Positions 7,140-15,105 of a DNA stretch of 29,688 nt are shown here, one piece after another. A program made the position numbers and the translations under genes. The DNA is from UBA4416 sp031539425 (GTDB lineage: Bacteria; Bacteroidota; Bacteroidia; B-17B0; Aurantibacillaceae). The stretch spans positions 1 to 29,688 of the forward strand of contig JAVKLI010000023.1 of assembly GCA_031539425.1 (NCBI GenBank). Direction: 5' to 3'. Position 1 is the stretch's first letter; every line of letters starts with the position of its first letter. The notes beneath the pieces are model-generated. The model searched no databases and was not told the DNA's origin. It saw only the letters and a list, made by a program, of their open reading frames with translations.

Positions 7140-8105
7140 TTATTGTTTTAATATCTGAGATACCACATCTGCAAGCATGGGAATAAAATAACAAATAGGT
7201 AATACAATAAATACAAAAAAGAGGGTAACAAAACCAATTTTTTTAATTAAAGTTAAAGTATTTTGTATTGGTTGCTTGATGACTGTGTTTAGATGTGCTA
7301 GCAAATTAGGTTCTATGATGCTGTACGCTTGTTTACCGGCTTCTACTATAGAATAACGTTTATTAAATTGTAACAGAATGCAATCTCTAATAAGCCAATA
7401 ATGATGATTTGATAAATCTTTATAATGAATAAAATAATTGATATTTTCTTGGTTTAAGTATTGTCTTATTTTTTGATTTTTAAATTCGGATATTAATTCA
7501 AAAATGATAGAAATAGGTAAAATTAAAAGCCAAATGCTTGATAAAAATAATGGTAATAATAATAGGATGATTACGGTACAAATACCTACAACCATTTTAA
7601 CAACAAAATGATTTTTATAAAAAAGCGTTTCTAAAAAATGTTCTCCATCTGAAGATGCAAAGGGTAATAAATAAAAAAAATTAAGTCCTATAAATATATT
7701 TGATAAAATAACGATGTTTTCATTGTCATAAAATTGATTACTATATTTTAGTATAAATCCAATAATAATACCTGGTATTGGGCCGCTTAAAATAATATAA
7801 CATAATTGTGTATCGCTTATAGTATTGGAATTTTCTAAATATTTTGCTAAGTACGGAAAGGTTAAAAGTTTAGAATTAACATATTTGTATTTTTTCATTA
7901 AAATAAAATGTCCCACATCATGAATTATTATAACAAGTAAAATAGCTGCTGCATAAATAGCATTTAACTTTAATATAACAAAAAACACAAAAAAATACAG
8001 GGCTATATTAAATAGTGTTTTGCGCATCCATTGCGAGTTAGATAAATTTAATGTGGGCTTTGGTAAATCACCATTTTCATTTAGTTGTTCAGTAGGATAT
8101 TCCAT
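7140..8105 (-). CDS. M50-like (site-2 protease type) membrane protein with HDVGH motif
   Basis: A 321-residue polytopic membrane protein. Hydrophobic segments lie around 31-61, 103-120, 131-150, 168-205 and 291-318. The segment IIIHDVGHFILM (60-71) sits where M50 proteases have HExxH, a SGPIPGIIIGF segment (107-117) resembles the family's conserved GP-rich helix, and LLPFASSDGEHF (146-157) matches the second motif LLPxxxxDG that supplies the third metal ligand, Asp153. The glutamate that activates water is Asp63 here, so activity is uncertain. M50 enzymes cut transmembrane segments of regulators or peptides. It is the last gene of an operon also holding an M61-type and a CPBP-type protease; 13 bases separate it from the M61 gene. 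The family call is moderately sure, the activity is not. Confidence 0.7.
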   Translation of the reverse strand: MEYPTEQLNENGDLPKPTLNLSNSQWMRKTLFNIALYFFVFFVILKLNAIYAAAILLVIIIHDVGHFILMKKYKYVNSKLLTFPYLAKYLENSNTISDTQLCYIILSGPIPGIIIGFILKYSNQFYDNENIVILSNIFIGLNFFYLLPFASSDGEHFLETLFYKNHFVVKMVVGICTVIILLLLPLFLSSIWLLILPISIIFELISEFKNQKIRQYLNQENINYFIHYKDLSNHHYWLIRDCILLQFNKRYSIVEAGKQAYSIIEPNLLAHLNTVIKQPIQNTLTLIKKIGFVTLFFVFIVLPICYFIPMLADVVSQILKQ

Positions 8106-8118
8106 AGATTTTTTATTA

Positions 8119-9666
8119 TTATAATGTGTTAATATTTAACCAAGCATTGCGCAATTTAATTTGTTGAGTATTTGCTTTATTATTTATTGATAATACTTTA
8201 TAGGTTTCATTTTTTTGACCCTTTAATTCTATACCACAAAACTCTAAAAAGCTTTCTACATTTAGCATTTCAGGTCCATCTATGTATTGATTGATAAAAT
8301 ATCTTATATTTTTATTAGTTAATTTTTCAATTTCATCAAATAATATATCATCATCAAAAGGCTTTGTGTTATTGTATGTTTTGCATAAATCGTTAATTAA
8401 ATTTTGTAAGTTATATTTTCCCTCACTATGTTTTAATAATGTAATATCCATACACATAGCTAATAATGCGCCTTTTACATATACATTAGAATATTCTTTT
8501 TTACATTTATCTAATACCTGTAAACTTAATTGTGTAAAGGGTAAAGTCTTATTAAAATTACGCATTGTAATATTTTTAATTGATAGTTCATCTAAAAATT
8601 CTTCAACACTAATTAATTTACTTACAGCTTGCATATGTAAGGATATGTATTCTGTTACTCCTTCATACAACCATAAATGTTTACTCATTTTAGGGGTATT
8701 AAAATTAAAATTTTCAATTTCTTTAGAGTGCAATATTAATGGCGTTATTGTGTGGTAATACTCATGGGCTACAAATTGTTTTAAGTTTTGTTCAATAGCA
8801 ACATAATTTATTTCTGGCATAGAATATATTGAAGAATAAGAATGCTCCAAGGCTCCTTGCGAATTTAAATTATTACTAAACATAAATAAAAAATGGTAAT
8901 TGGGTGCAGTAAGTTTATTACCTAAATAAGTATAATAATTTGAAATTATTTTTTGAATAGTTGTTTTTATTTCAGTTGAATTTATTTTTTTATCAGCAGC
9001 GTATACAGAAATTGAAATTTTAGAACCATGCTCCGTAAACGAACAGGTATCAGGAATACTATACAAAATGGGGGAATCTATAAGTAAATGATAATTTGGA
9101 GAGATAAATACGTCAATGTTATCAGTAGATTTTATATTTTGAATACTAGTTGCACCATAAAAAGAATTAGGTTTTTCAACCTGAATTTTAAATGGTATTT
9201 TTTTTTTACCTTCAAAATATCCAAACAAACAATGTGTGTTTATTAGCTTAGCAGAATTTGGAAGGGTGTCCAAATTTAAGCTTGCGGGCTCAAAAACCTC
9301 ACCTTTATTTTTTTTATTATGCCATGTGTCTTCAACATAGTAAGTAATTTTTGTAAGTTCTTGAGCATTAAAAATACGAAAGGTGTTGGAGTCTAGTTTT
9401 TCGATTTTTAATTTTTCTCCAAATCTATTGAAGGCATTAAAATTGGTAATATACTTTCCAAAATTATTTATTTCATAGGTACCTGGCACTATGGCAGGAA
9501 ACGAAAAGTTAATGTTAGCACTATCTACTGAAGGGGGTAATAAGGTCACTAATATTTTATAATTTGATATTTTATTGAGATTTATAAAATATTGATAGGT
9601 ATTATTTCCATAAAAATTGAGCACAATACTTACACATAAAATAATGATTGTTTTTTTATTTTTCAT
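8119..9666 (-). CDS. Exported M61-family (glycyl aminopeptidase-like) metallopeptidase
   Basis: 515 residues with an N-terminal hydrophobic stretch after KNKK (6-19) that acts as signal peptide or anchor. A beta-rich N-terminal part with FPAIVPGTYEINNFGKY (55-72) is typical of M61, where a VPGxY segment recurs. The active site has HEYYH (301-305), giving His301, Glu302 and His305, and the third ligand Glu335 in LWLYEGVTEY. GALEHSYSS (271-279) matches the family's G(G)LEH motif. The usual C-terminal PDZ domain is not recognisable: only about 100 weakly conserved residues follow. M61 proteins act in the periplasm or at the cell surface on peptides with N-terminal Gly or Ala. The gene overlaps the CPBP protease start by 11 bases, so the two are translationally close. 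Confidence 0.85.
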   Translation of the reverse strand: MKNKKTIIILCVSIVLNFYGNNTYQYFINLNKISNYKILVTLLPPSVDSANINFSFPAIVPGTYEINNFGKYITNFNAFNRFGEKLKIEKLDSNTFRIFNAQELTKITYYVEDTWHNKKNKGEVFEPASLNLDTLPNSAKLINTHCLFGYFEGKKKIPFKIQVEKPNSFYGATSIQNIKSTDNIDVFISPNYHLLIDSPILYSIPDTCSFTEHGSKISISVYAADKKINSTEIKTTIQKIISNYYTYLGNKLTAPNYHFLFMFSNNLNSQGALEHSYSSIYSMPEINYVAIEQNLKQFVAHEYYHTITPLILHSKEIENFNFNTPKMSKHLWLYEGVTEYISLHMQAVSKLISVEEFLDELSIKNITMRNFNKTLPFTQLSLQVLDKCKKEYSNVYVKGALLAMCMDITLLKHSEGKYNLQNLINDLCKTYNNTKPFDDDILFDEIEKLTNKNIRYFINQYIDGPEMLNVESFLEFCGIELKGQKNETYKVLSINNKANTQQIKLRNAWLNINTL

Positions 9667-10624
9667 TTTTTAAAATTTGCCAATTATTTAATTGATATTT
9701 TTTATACAAAATATAAAAACAAAGCCCTGCAAAAGCAACCCACAGCAAACAATCTATTACCGGGGTCTCTATTTGTAATGCAAATAAAGCATCTGTTTGT
9801 AATACAGAACTTGGCGCTGTTATCAGCAAACAACTCCATAAATTATTAGCGCAATGTATTCCAATTGCGAGTTCTATACCTTCATCTAATAAAGATAAAA
9901 CGCCTAAAAACAAACCAAACATAACATAGTATGGTAACATAATGCCAATACCAAACGTTTTAACTTCGGGATTAGATATGTGCAACAAACCAAAAAATAA
10001 TGATGAAATGCAAAGAGCCAATAGCTTATTTTTTAACCCAATACTTAACCCTTGTAAAATATAACCTCTAAATAATATTTCTTCTGTAGCTGTTTGTATA
10101 GGTATTAAAATAAGGCTAATTAATAAAAGTAACCCAAATTGATGGGTATTAAATTTTAAAATATAATGACTAGGAAAAAGCATGGCAGCTGCTACAGTAG
10201 ATACGATCATTAATGATCCCCAAACGATAAATGAAATTACTATTCTATTCCATCTAATGGCATTAAAACCAGTTATTATAGAGGTGATTGTTTTTTTTTG
10301 AATTCGAACGGTATAAGATATAAAAAATAATAAAGTAAAAACAAACATACCCATCATGAGTGCTAAAATTAGGTTTTTGTCTAGTCCATTTACTTCTGAG
10401 TTAAAAAGCATGTTAGGATTTTTTAAAATCTCATTAAGCTCATAACCATTATCAATAGCTAATTTTAATAGCGGCGAAACGGCTACTAATTGATAGGTAA
10501 AATAACCTAACATGGCTGCCATAATACCAAACACATAATAATACCAAGCGTTTTTGCCATTACAAATGGCCGACAAAATAAATAAATTATTTTCTTCTTT
10601 TTCTTTTATAAATTGATCACTCAT
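9656..10624 (-). CDS. CPBP-family (CAAX/Abi) intramembrane metalloprotease
   Basis: 322 residues with about eight hydrophobic segments. The CPBP motifs are in place: EEILFR (181-186) for Glu181-Glu182-Arg186, FGLLH (211-215) with His215, and IHCANNLW (256-263) with His257 and Asn261. These match the Rce1-type active site. Bacterial members process peptides, control secreted or membrane proteins, or give immunity to bacteriocins; no substrate is visible here. It is separated from yihY by 9 bases and its end overlaps the M61 gene, so it sits in the middle of a tight operon with two other peptidases. The family is clear; the target is unknown. Confidence 0.88.
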   Translation of the reverse strand: MSDQFIKEKEENNLFILSAICNGKNAWYYYVFGIMAAMLGYFTYQLVAVSPLLKLAIDNGYELNEILKNPNMLFNSEVNGLDKNLILALMMGMFVFTLLFFISYTVRIQKKTITSIITGFNAIRWNRIVISFIVWGSLMIVSTVAAAMLFPSHYILKFNTHQFGLLLLISLILIPIQTATEEILFRGYILQGLSIGLKNKLLALCISSLFFGLLHISNPEVKTFGIGIMLPYYVMFGLFLGVLSLLDEGIELAIGIHCANNLWSCLLITAPSSVLQTDALFALQIETPVIDCLLWVAFAGLCFYILYKKYQLNNWQILKNEK

Positions 10625-10633
10625 GGTAAAATA

Positions 10634-11974
10634 TTAAAATGCATTTTTAAGTAAAATACTTCCTTTTGCTTCATGCAGTGTGTTTTCAAAGCTTATAACT
10701 AAATCTCTTACTTTATCCAAATCATTATTATTTATAGATAATTGATTAACCCCTTTGGCATCTAATTTTTGTAAGATCATATTAACTGTAATTTTATTTT
10801 CAGATAGCGCGGGCTGATACCCTATTTTGCTATCAAAAATAATCACTTCGTTAAGAATTTGAATTTCTAATAATTCTGAAATAATATTTTGAACCAAAGT
10901 GATAGGAATATTTATTTTTTTAGAAATTTCTACATCTGTGAGTGGTGTTGCGTTATTTAAAAAATTTTTTATAACGCAATTTGAAACTAGTATAGCTACA
11001 ATTTTTTTATACCTAAAACTAAGGTTTGAAATTTCGTTTTTTAAGTCAAATTTATTAATATTTTGTATAGCAAAACATAACTCTGCCCCCCATAATACTA
11101 CCAACCAAGAGTATTGCATCCATACTAAAAATAAAGGCAATGCGGCAAAACTACCGTATATTCTATTATATGAAGCCACCCCTATTTGCGATGTGATGTA
11201 CAAATATTCTAATAATTGAAACATTAATGCCGTAAAAAAACCACTAATGGCAGCTGCCTTATAATCTATTTTGGTATTGGGTATAGAAATAAATAAAAAC
11301 GTAAACATGCCCCAAATAATTGAAAAACCTAAAAATGAAGCAATCAAAAATACAACAGGGCCAAAATAATGGTATTCAGAAAATATTGATTGTAATACAT
11401 TTTGTAGATTAAGCGTTAAACTTCCTGAAAGCACTAATAAAATAGGGGTAATAAACATGATAGAGAAATAATCTGTAAATTTTCTTGCCCAGCGTCTGTC
11501 TTCTTTAGCTTCCCAAATGATATTAAAACTATTTTCGATACCGCCTAATAGTTTAATGATAGTCCATAATAACACCACAATACCTACCCCAGCAATAATG
11601 CCGCTTTTGGTGTTATTAAGCATTTTATCTGCATAGATAAAAACATAAGTCATAGTTTCTTTTTGAGCATCAAATTCTTTCATAATGTGCTCCTTTAAGG
11701 TTTCTTGAAAACCAAGTCCTTTAGCAATAGCAAATGCTAGTGCTACAATTGGAACGATAGAAAAAAGTGAATAATAGGTTAGTCTGATAGCTTTATCAAA
11801 GCAATGGTCTTTTTTAAAATCTTTAAATGAAATAGCAATCACTCTTAAAACTTTTAAAAAAAAATGTTTTTTAGAATTGTCATGATCACTTTGCATTTTC
11901 CAAATGGTGTGTTCAAAGAAATGCTTAATTTTTTTTGAAGAAACTTTTACAATTTTAATTTTATTTTCTGCCAT
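10634..11974 (-). CDS. YihY/BrkB-family inner-membrane protein with C-terminal tail
   Basis: 446 residues. The membrane part (about 45-310) carries the family blocks AIRLTYYSLFSIVPIVAL, the IKLLGGIENSFNIIWEA segment, DYKAAAISGFFTALMFQ, and NRIYGSFAALPLFLVW ending in VVLWGAELCFA. E. coli YihY has about 290 residues, so roughly 130 residues are extra. The tail (about 320-440) contains TDVEISKKINIPITLVQNII, which looks like a winged-helix fold. Once called ribonuclease BN, the family is now treated as membrane proteins of uncertain role, perhaps in transport or envelope function. Four bases separate it from truB and nine from the CPBP gene. The family is sure; the function is unknown. Confidence 0.88.
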   Translation of the reverse strand: MAENKIKIVKVSSKKIKHFFEHTIWKMQSDHDNSKKHFFLKVLRVIAISFKDFKKDHCFDKAIRLTYYSLFSIVPIVALAFAIAKGLGFQETLKEHIMKEFDAQKETMTYVFIYADKMLNNTKSGIIAGVGIVVLLWTIIKLLGGIENSFNIIWEAKEDRRWARKFTDYFSIMFITPILLVLSGSLTLNLQNVLQSIFSEYHYFGPVVFLIASFLGFSIIWGMFTFLFISIPNTKIDYKAAAISGFFTALMFQLLEYLYITSQIGVASYNRIYGSFAALPLFLVWMQYSWLVVLWGAELCFAIQNINKFDLKNEISNLSFRYKKIVAILVSNCVIKNFLNNATPLTDVEISKKINIPITLVQNIISELLEIQILNEVIIFDSKIGYQPALSENKITVNMILQKLDAKGVNQLSINNNDLDKVRDLVISFENTLHEAKGSILLKNAF

Positions 11975-11978
11975 GCGG

Positions 11979-12704
11979 TTATATTGTTTTATTTTCGGAT
12001 TGTTGATTAACTTTATTTATATAGTCGGCTATACTAAATGCTGAATTTAAGTTAAAATTACCAATTTTTGTTCTACATAAACTATCAAGGTAGGCTCCGC
12101 TTTTAAGCGCTATTCCAAAATCTCTTGCAATAGATCTAATATAGGTGCCTTTAGAACATTCTATTTTAAATGAAATTAAAGGCAAGTTAATATTTGTAAT
12201 TTCAAAACTGTAAATTTCAATTGGTTTGGATTGTAGTTCTACTTCTACTCCCTTTCTGGCCAATAAATAAGTAGGTTTTCCTTTAGTTTTAACTGCACTA
12301 AATATAGGAGGGATTTGTAACTGTGGTCCAACAAAGGATTTAGCTGTATTTAAAATGTCATTTTGTGATATATGATTGATTTCAAAGGTTTGATCTACTT
12401 CTTGTTCTTTATCAAAACAGGGGGTTGTAGCGCCTAAAAAAAAAGTACCAGTATATTCTTTTTTTAAATTTTGATAAGTTGAAATTTCTTTTGTTTTTTT
12501 TCCGGTGCAAATAATTAGTAGGCCTGTTGCTAGGGGGTCAAGCGTACCAGCATGGCCTATTTTAAAATTTATAAATTTTGTTTCAAAAAAAAGGGAAGGG
12601 TGTTTTTTGAGTGCGTGTTTTAATTTATTTACAACTTGAAAGGACGTCCAGGTAAGTGGTTTATTTATTAAAATACACTCTCCATTTTTAAAATCATACA
12701 GCAT
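11979..12704 (-). CDS. truB: tRNA pseudouridine-55 synthase
   Basis: TruB converts U55 in the T-loop of tRNAs to pseudouridine. The 241-residue protein opens with the KPLTWTSFQVVNKLK block (15-29) and has the active-site segment KIGHAGTLDPLATGLL (48-63), with catalytic Asp56. The ECSKGTYIRSIARDFG block (starting near 183) is also typical. The C-terminal PUA-like tail is short, as in many Bacteroidota. The start overlaps the end of ribH by 11 bases, so the pair is likely translationally coupled. The order ribH-truB is not functionally obvious; co-expression with a ribosome-associated gene (tig) suggests a growth-linked operon. Confidence 0.96.
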   Translation of the reverse strand: MLYDFKNGECILINKPLTWTSFQVVNKLKHALKKHPSLFFETKFINFKIGHAGTLDPLATGLLIICTGKKTKEISTYQNLKKEYTGTFFLGATTPCFDKEQEVDQTFEINHISQNDILNTAKSFVGPQLQIPPIFSAVKTKGKPTYLLARKGVEVELQSKPIEIYSFEITNINLPLISFKIECSKGTYIRSIARDFGIALKSGAYLDSLCRTKIGNFNLNSAFSIADYINKVNQQSENKTI

Positions 12705-13194
12705 ATTTCCAAAGAAGTCTGTCTTTAAAACGAATCATTTGTAAGGCGGTTTGCGCTGCTTCTATTCCTTTATTACCATGGCTTCCACCACATCGTTCTA
12801 TGGCTTGTTCTACAGTATCTACAGTAAGTACTCCAAATACTACAGGTTTATCCTGCGCAATATTTAATGTTGTAACTCCTTGCGCAACAGATTGACAAAT
12901 AAAATCAAAATGTTTTGTATCACCTTGCACAACACAGCCTATACAAATTACAGCCTGCACATATTTTGACATTTGCTTGGCACCATAGATTAACTCAAAG
13001 CTCCCCGGAACCATTTCAGTAATAATGTTGTTTTCAGAGATGCCATTTTTAATTAAAAACGCTTTAGCATCTTGCAATAACTTTAAAGTGATATTGCTAT
13101 GCCATTCTGAGTATACAATACCAATTTTTATAGAATCAATATTATTTACATCTAAAACTAAGCTGTATTCTTGTTGGTTTTGTAATGATGACAT
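12694..13194 (-). CDS. ribH: 6,7-dimethyl-8-ribityllumazine synthase
   Basis: RibH joins 3,4-dihydroxy-2-butanone 4-phosphate and 5-amino-6-ribitylaminouracil, the penultimate step of riboflavin synthesis, usually as a pentamer or 60-mer shell. Visible blocks are GIVYSEWHSNIT (substrate aromatic ring), MVPGSFELIYGAK, and CVVQGDTKHFDFICQSVAQG with the catalytic histidine, then FGVLTVDTVEQA and RCGGSHGNKG. I start at the internal Met of MSSLQNQQEYS, giving 166 residues, the usual length, and a 22-base gap after tig. A longer start at 13245 would overlap tig by 29 bases and add a basic, unfamily-like leader. No other rib gene is in the window. Confidence 0.94.
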   Translation of the reverse strand: MSSLQNQQEYSLVLDVNNIDSIKIGIVYSEWHSNITLKLLQDAKAFLIKNGISENNIITEMVPGSFELIYGAKQMSKYVQAVICIGCVVQGDTKHFDFICQSVAQGVTTLNIAQDKPVVFGVLTVDTVEQAIERCGGSHGNKGIEAAQTALQMIRFKDRLLWKYAV

Positions 13195-13216
13195 AAGTAC
13201 TAATTTTTGAGTATTA

Positions 13217-14578
13217 TTATTTCTTTTTATTTTTAATGCTCTCAAACAATTTTAAATACTCAGCGTGATTAATTTCTTTCTTTTTTACTTTACAAGCAGT
13301 TTTTAATAAGTCTTTAATTTTATTTTGAATAATAGAATCTTCAATGTGTCCTTTTTGTTTTAATTCGCCTATTTGTTTTTTTACGATACTTTCTAAGTCT
13401 TCATCTGGCATGTTGTAACCCATTTTTGAATATTCATATTTTAAGTAAGCTTTCACCTCTTCAAATATTTCTTGTTCGGTTACTTTAATGTTATGATCTT
13501 TAACTAATTTTTGAGTAACCAAATTCCATTTCATGCTTTGTTCATAATTTGGATATTCTTTGTCTAATTGCTCTTGAGTTATGGGTTTTTCATTAGTTTG
13601 TAATATCCAACGTTTTAAAAAATCGGATGGTAAGGTTGGTTTACATTTATCTAAAAGTATTTCTTTAGCATTATCGTAAAACAGCATGTCCAAATCTTGT
13701 TGAATGTTTTTTTCAGAACTTTCTTTGAGTTTGGTTTTAAATTCTGCCTCATTTGTTACTACGTTTGGTCCAAATACTTTATCAAATAACTCTTGGTTTA
13801 ACTCAGAATCTACCATCACACCAATACTTGTTACTGTAATCTCAAAATCTGAGCTAATACTTTCTGCCTCTTCTTTACTTACTCCCAAATTTGATACTTT
13901 GTCATTTAATGTTGTAAATAAATCGCTGATGTTAACGGTTACCTTACTGTCTTTTTGTAAACCAATTAATTTATTTTTTACACTTAAATTAGTAATGGTG
14001 TTTAATTGTAATCGTGAACTTTTTGATATTGGCTTTGTTTCTGACTCAGCTGCTTTTTGTATTTCTAAAAGTTCAATAAATATAACGCTGTTTTCTGTAA
14101 TGGTATCTGCTGGTTTTTGTGTTTGAAAATATTGTAAAACCTCTTTCATTCTTTTGGAAACATATTCGCCCTCTAATTTAATAACATATTCTTCTAAGGT
14201 AGTCCAGGTGCTCAATTTAAGGTCAACTTCTGGCCTTAATCCTATTTCATAAATAAAAGTCCATTCTTTACCTTTTTCAATATCTACCTTATGGTCGGCT
14301 TTAGGTAAGGGATAGCCTAAAAACTCTATCTTTTCTTTTGTTATATAGTCTTTCATGGCATTATCAACTAATTTAGAAACCGTATCGGCTATAATTGAAG
14401 TACCATGTTGTTTTTGAAGTAAGGTAACAGGCGCTTTTCCGGGTCTAAATCCAGGCGCTTTATAGTTTTTACGAATATTGTTTGTAGCCTCTTCTACCTT
14501 TGCAGTATAATCTTTAGGTTCAATAAATATTTGAAGTTCGGCAGTTTGATTTTTGTTTTTTTTATAAGAAATTTTCAT
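13217..14578 (-). CDS. tig: Trigger factor (ribosome-bound chaperone)
   Basis: 453 residues. The N-terminal ribosome-binding domain carries the signature APGFRPGKAPVTLLQKQHG (41-59), the Bacteroidota equivalent of E. coli GFRKGKVP. A short, degenerate middle region (about 150-245) stands where other species have an FKBP-type prolyl isomerase domain; typical FKBP residues are not visible, so isomerase activity may be lost. The C-terminal helical arms extend to a lysine-rich end. It receives nascent chains at the tunnel exit. It is the first gene of the minus-strand run, after a 527-base divergent spacer with a good -7 box, and probably sets its expression. Confidence 0.94.
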   Translation of the reverse strand: MKISYKKNKNQTAELQIFIEPKDYTAKVEEATNNIRKNYKAPGFRPGKAPVTLLQKQHGTSIIADTVSKLVDNAMKDYITKEKIEFLGYPLPKADHKVDIEKGKEWTFIYEIGLRPEVDLKLSTWTTLEEYVIKLEGEYVSKRMKEVLQYFQTQKPADTITENSVIFIELLEIQKAAESETKPISKSSRLQLNTITNLSVKNKLIGLQKDSKVTVNISDLFTTLNDKVSNLGVSKEEAESISSDFEITVTSIGVMVDSELNQELFDKVFGPNVVTNEAEFKTKLKESSEKNIQQDLDMLFYDNAKEILLDKCKPTLPSDFLKRWILQTNEKPITQEQLDKEYPNYEQSMKWNLVTQKLVKDHNIKVTEQEIFEEVKAYLKYEYSKMGYNMPDEDLESIVKKQIGELKQKGHIEDSIIQNKIKDLLKTACKVKKKEINHAEYLKLFESIKNKKK

Positions 14579-14625
14579 TGAAAAATTGAAATAAATGTAA
14601 TAAGATGTAAATAGTATATTTTGAC

Positions 14626-14656
14626 CAAAAATAAGTGTTTTTTATAATGTAACACT
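14626..14656 (-). promoter_or_regulatory. Candidate tig promoter with flanking inverted repeat
   Basis: On the minus strand TATTTTTG (14633-14626) matches TAnnTTTG and lies 48 bases before the tig start. Directly upstream, AGTGTT and AACACT (14634-14639 and 14651-14656) form an inverted repeat over the -33 region, which could be an operator. No TTG -33 box is seen, consistent with an activator-dependent promoter or with a chance match. Confidence 0.4.
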
Positions 14657-15069
14657 ATTGTATTTTAATGGAATTAACAATATCTAATTTAATTATGTTG
14701 GGTTTGTAAGATCCAAAAAAATTAGTAGGATTTAAAAGTAGACAAAAGTTTAACTTTAAAACGTAAAAAAAAAGGAAAAATTAACAGTGAACATGTCAAA
14801 CAAACCTTTTTTTCCTTTAGATTTATAGCAACCTTTCTTCATTTTATTGATGTATTTATAATGCAAATATAAAATTAACTACCTGACATTCATATAATTA
14901 AATTAATATATGATTGCCGAATTTATCAACATTTAATTTATAGAACTCCCCTTGACTCAAAAAGCTTACAAATTAAAGTTTTTTAATTACAACCTTTTCA
15001 AATACTATAAACCTGAGTTTAGAAGCGTAAAAACACCAGATCCTATAATCTTAACAAGCAGAAAAATGT

Positions 15070-15077
15070 TAAGTTTG
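15070..15077 (+). promoter_or_regulatory. Candidate -7 box for ffh
   Basis: TAAGTTTG fits TAnnTTTG and would start transcription about 20 bases before the ffh ATG. No clear -33 TTG is found 17-23 bases upstream, so the match could be chance in AT-rich DNA. Confidence 0.35.
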
Positions 15078-15105
15078 TTTTTCTTTATTTTTAATACATC
15101 ATTTT

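Larger units (their letters stand above)
14579..15105. other. 527-base divergent spacer between tig and ffh
   Basis: Very AT-rich with no convincing gene or tRNA. It holds candidate promoters for tig and ffh. In the middle AAAGGAAAAA (14771-14780) and TTTTTCCTTT (14809-14818) form a 10-bp inverted repeat with a 28-base loop; on the minus strand a run of T follows, like an intrinsic terminator. A 28-codon frame on that strand (MKKGCYKSKGKKGLFD...) runs into it. It is too short to call. I see no SRP RNA or 6S RNA consensus. Confidence 0.5.

Noticed and set aside
13195..13245. A 17-codon upstream extension of ribH
   Set aside because: It overlaps the end of tig, reads as a basic non-family leader, and the internal Met gives the normal family length.
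14741..14846. A 28-codon frame on the minus strand (MKKGCYKSKG...) in the tig-ffh spacer
   Set aside because: It resembles a transposase N-terminus only vaguely, runs into a T-run of a hairpin and has no support beyond being open.
14579..15105. Possible SRP RNA, 6S RNA or tRNA beside ffh
   Set aside because: No GGAAG/AGCA SRP core, no cloverleaf and no long bulged stem is visible.
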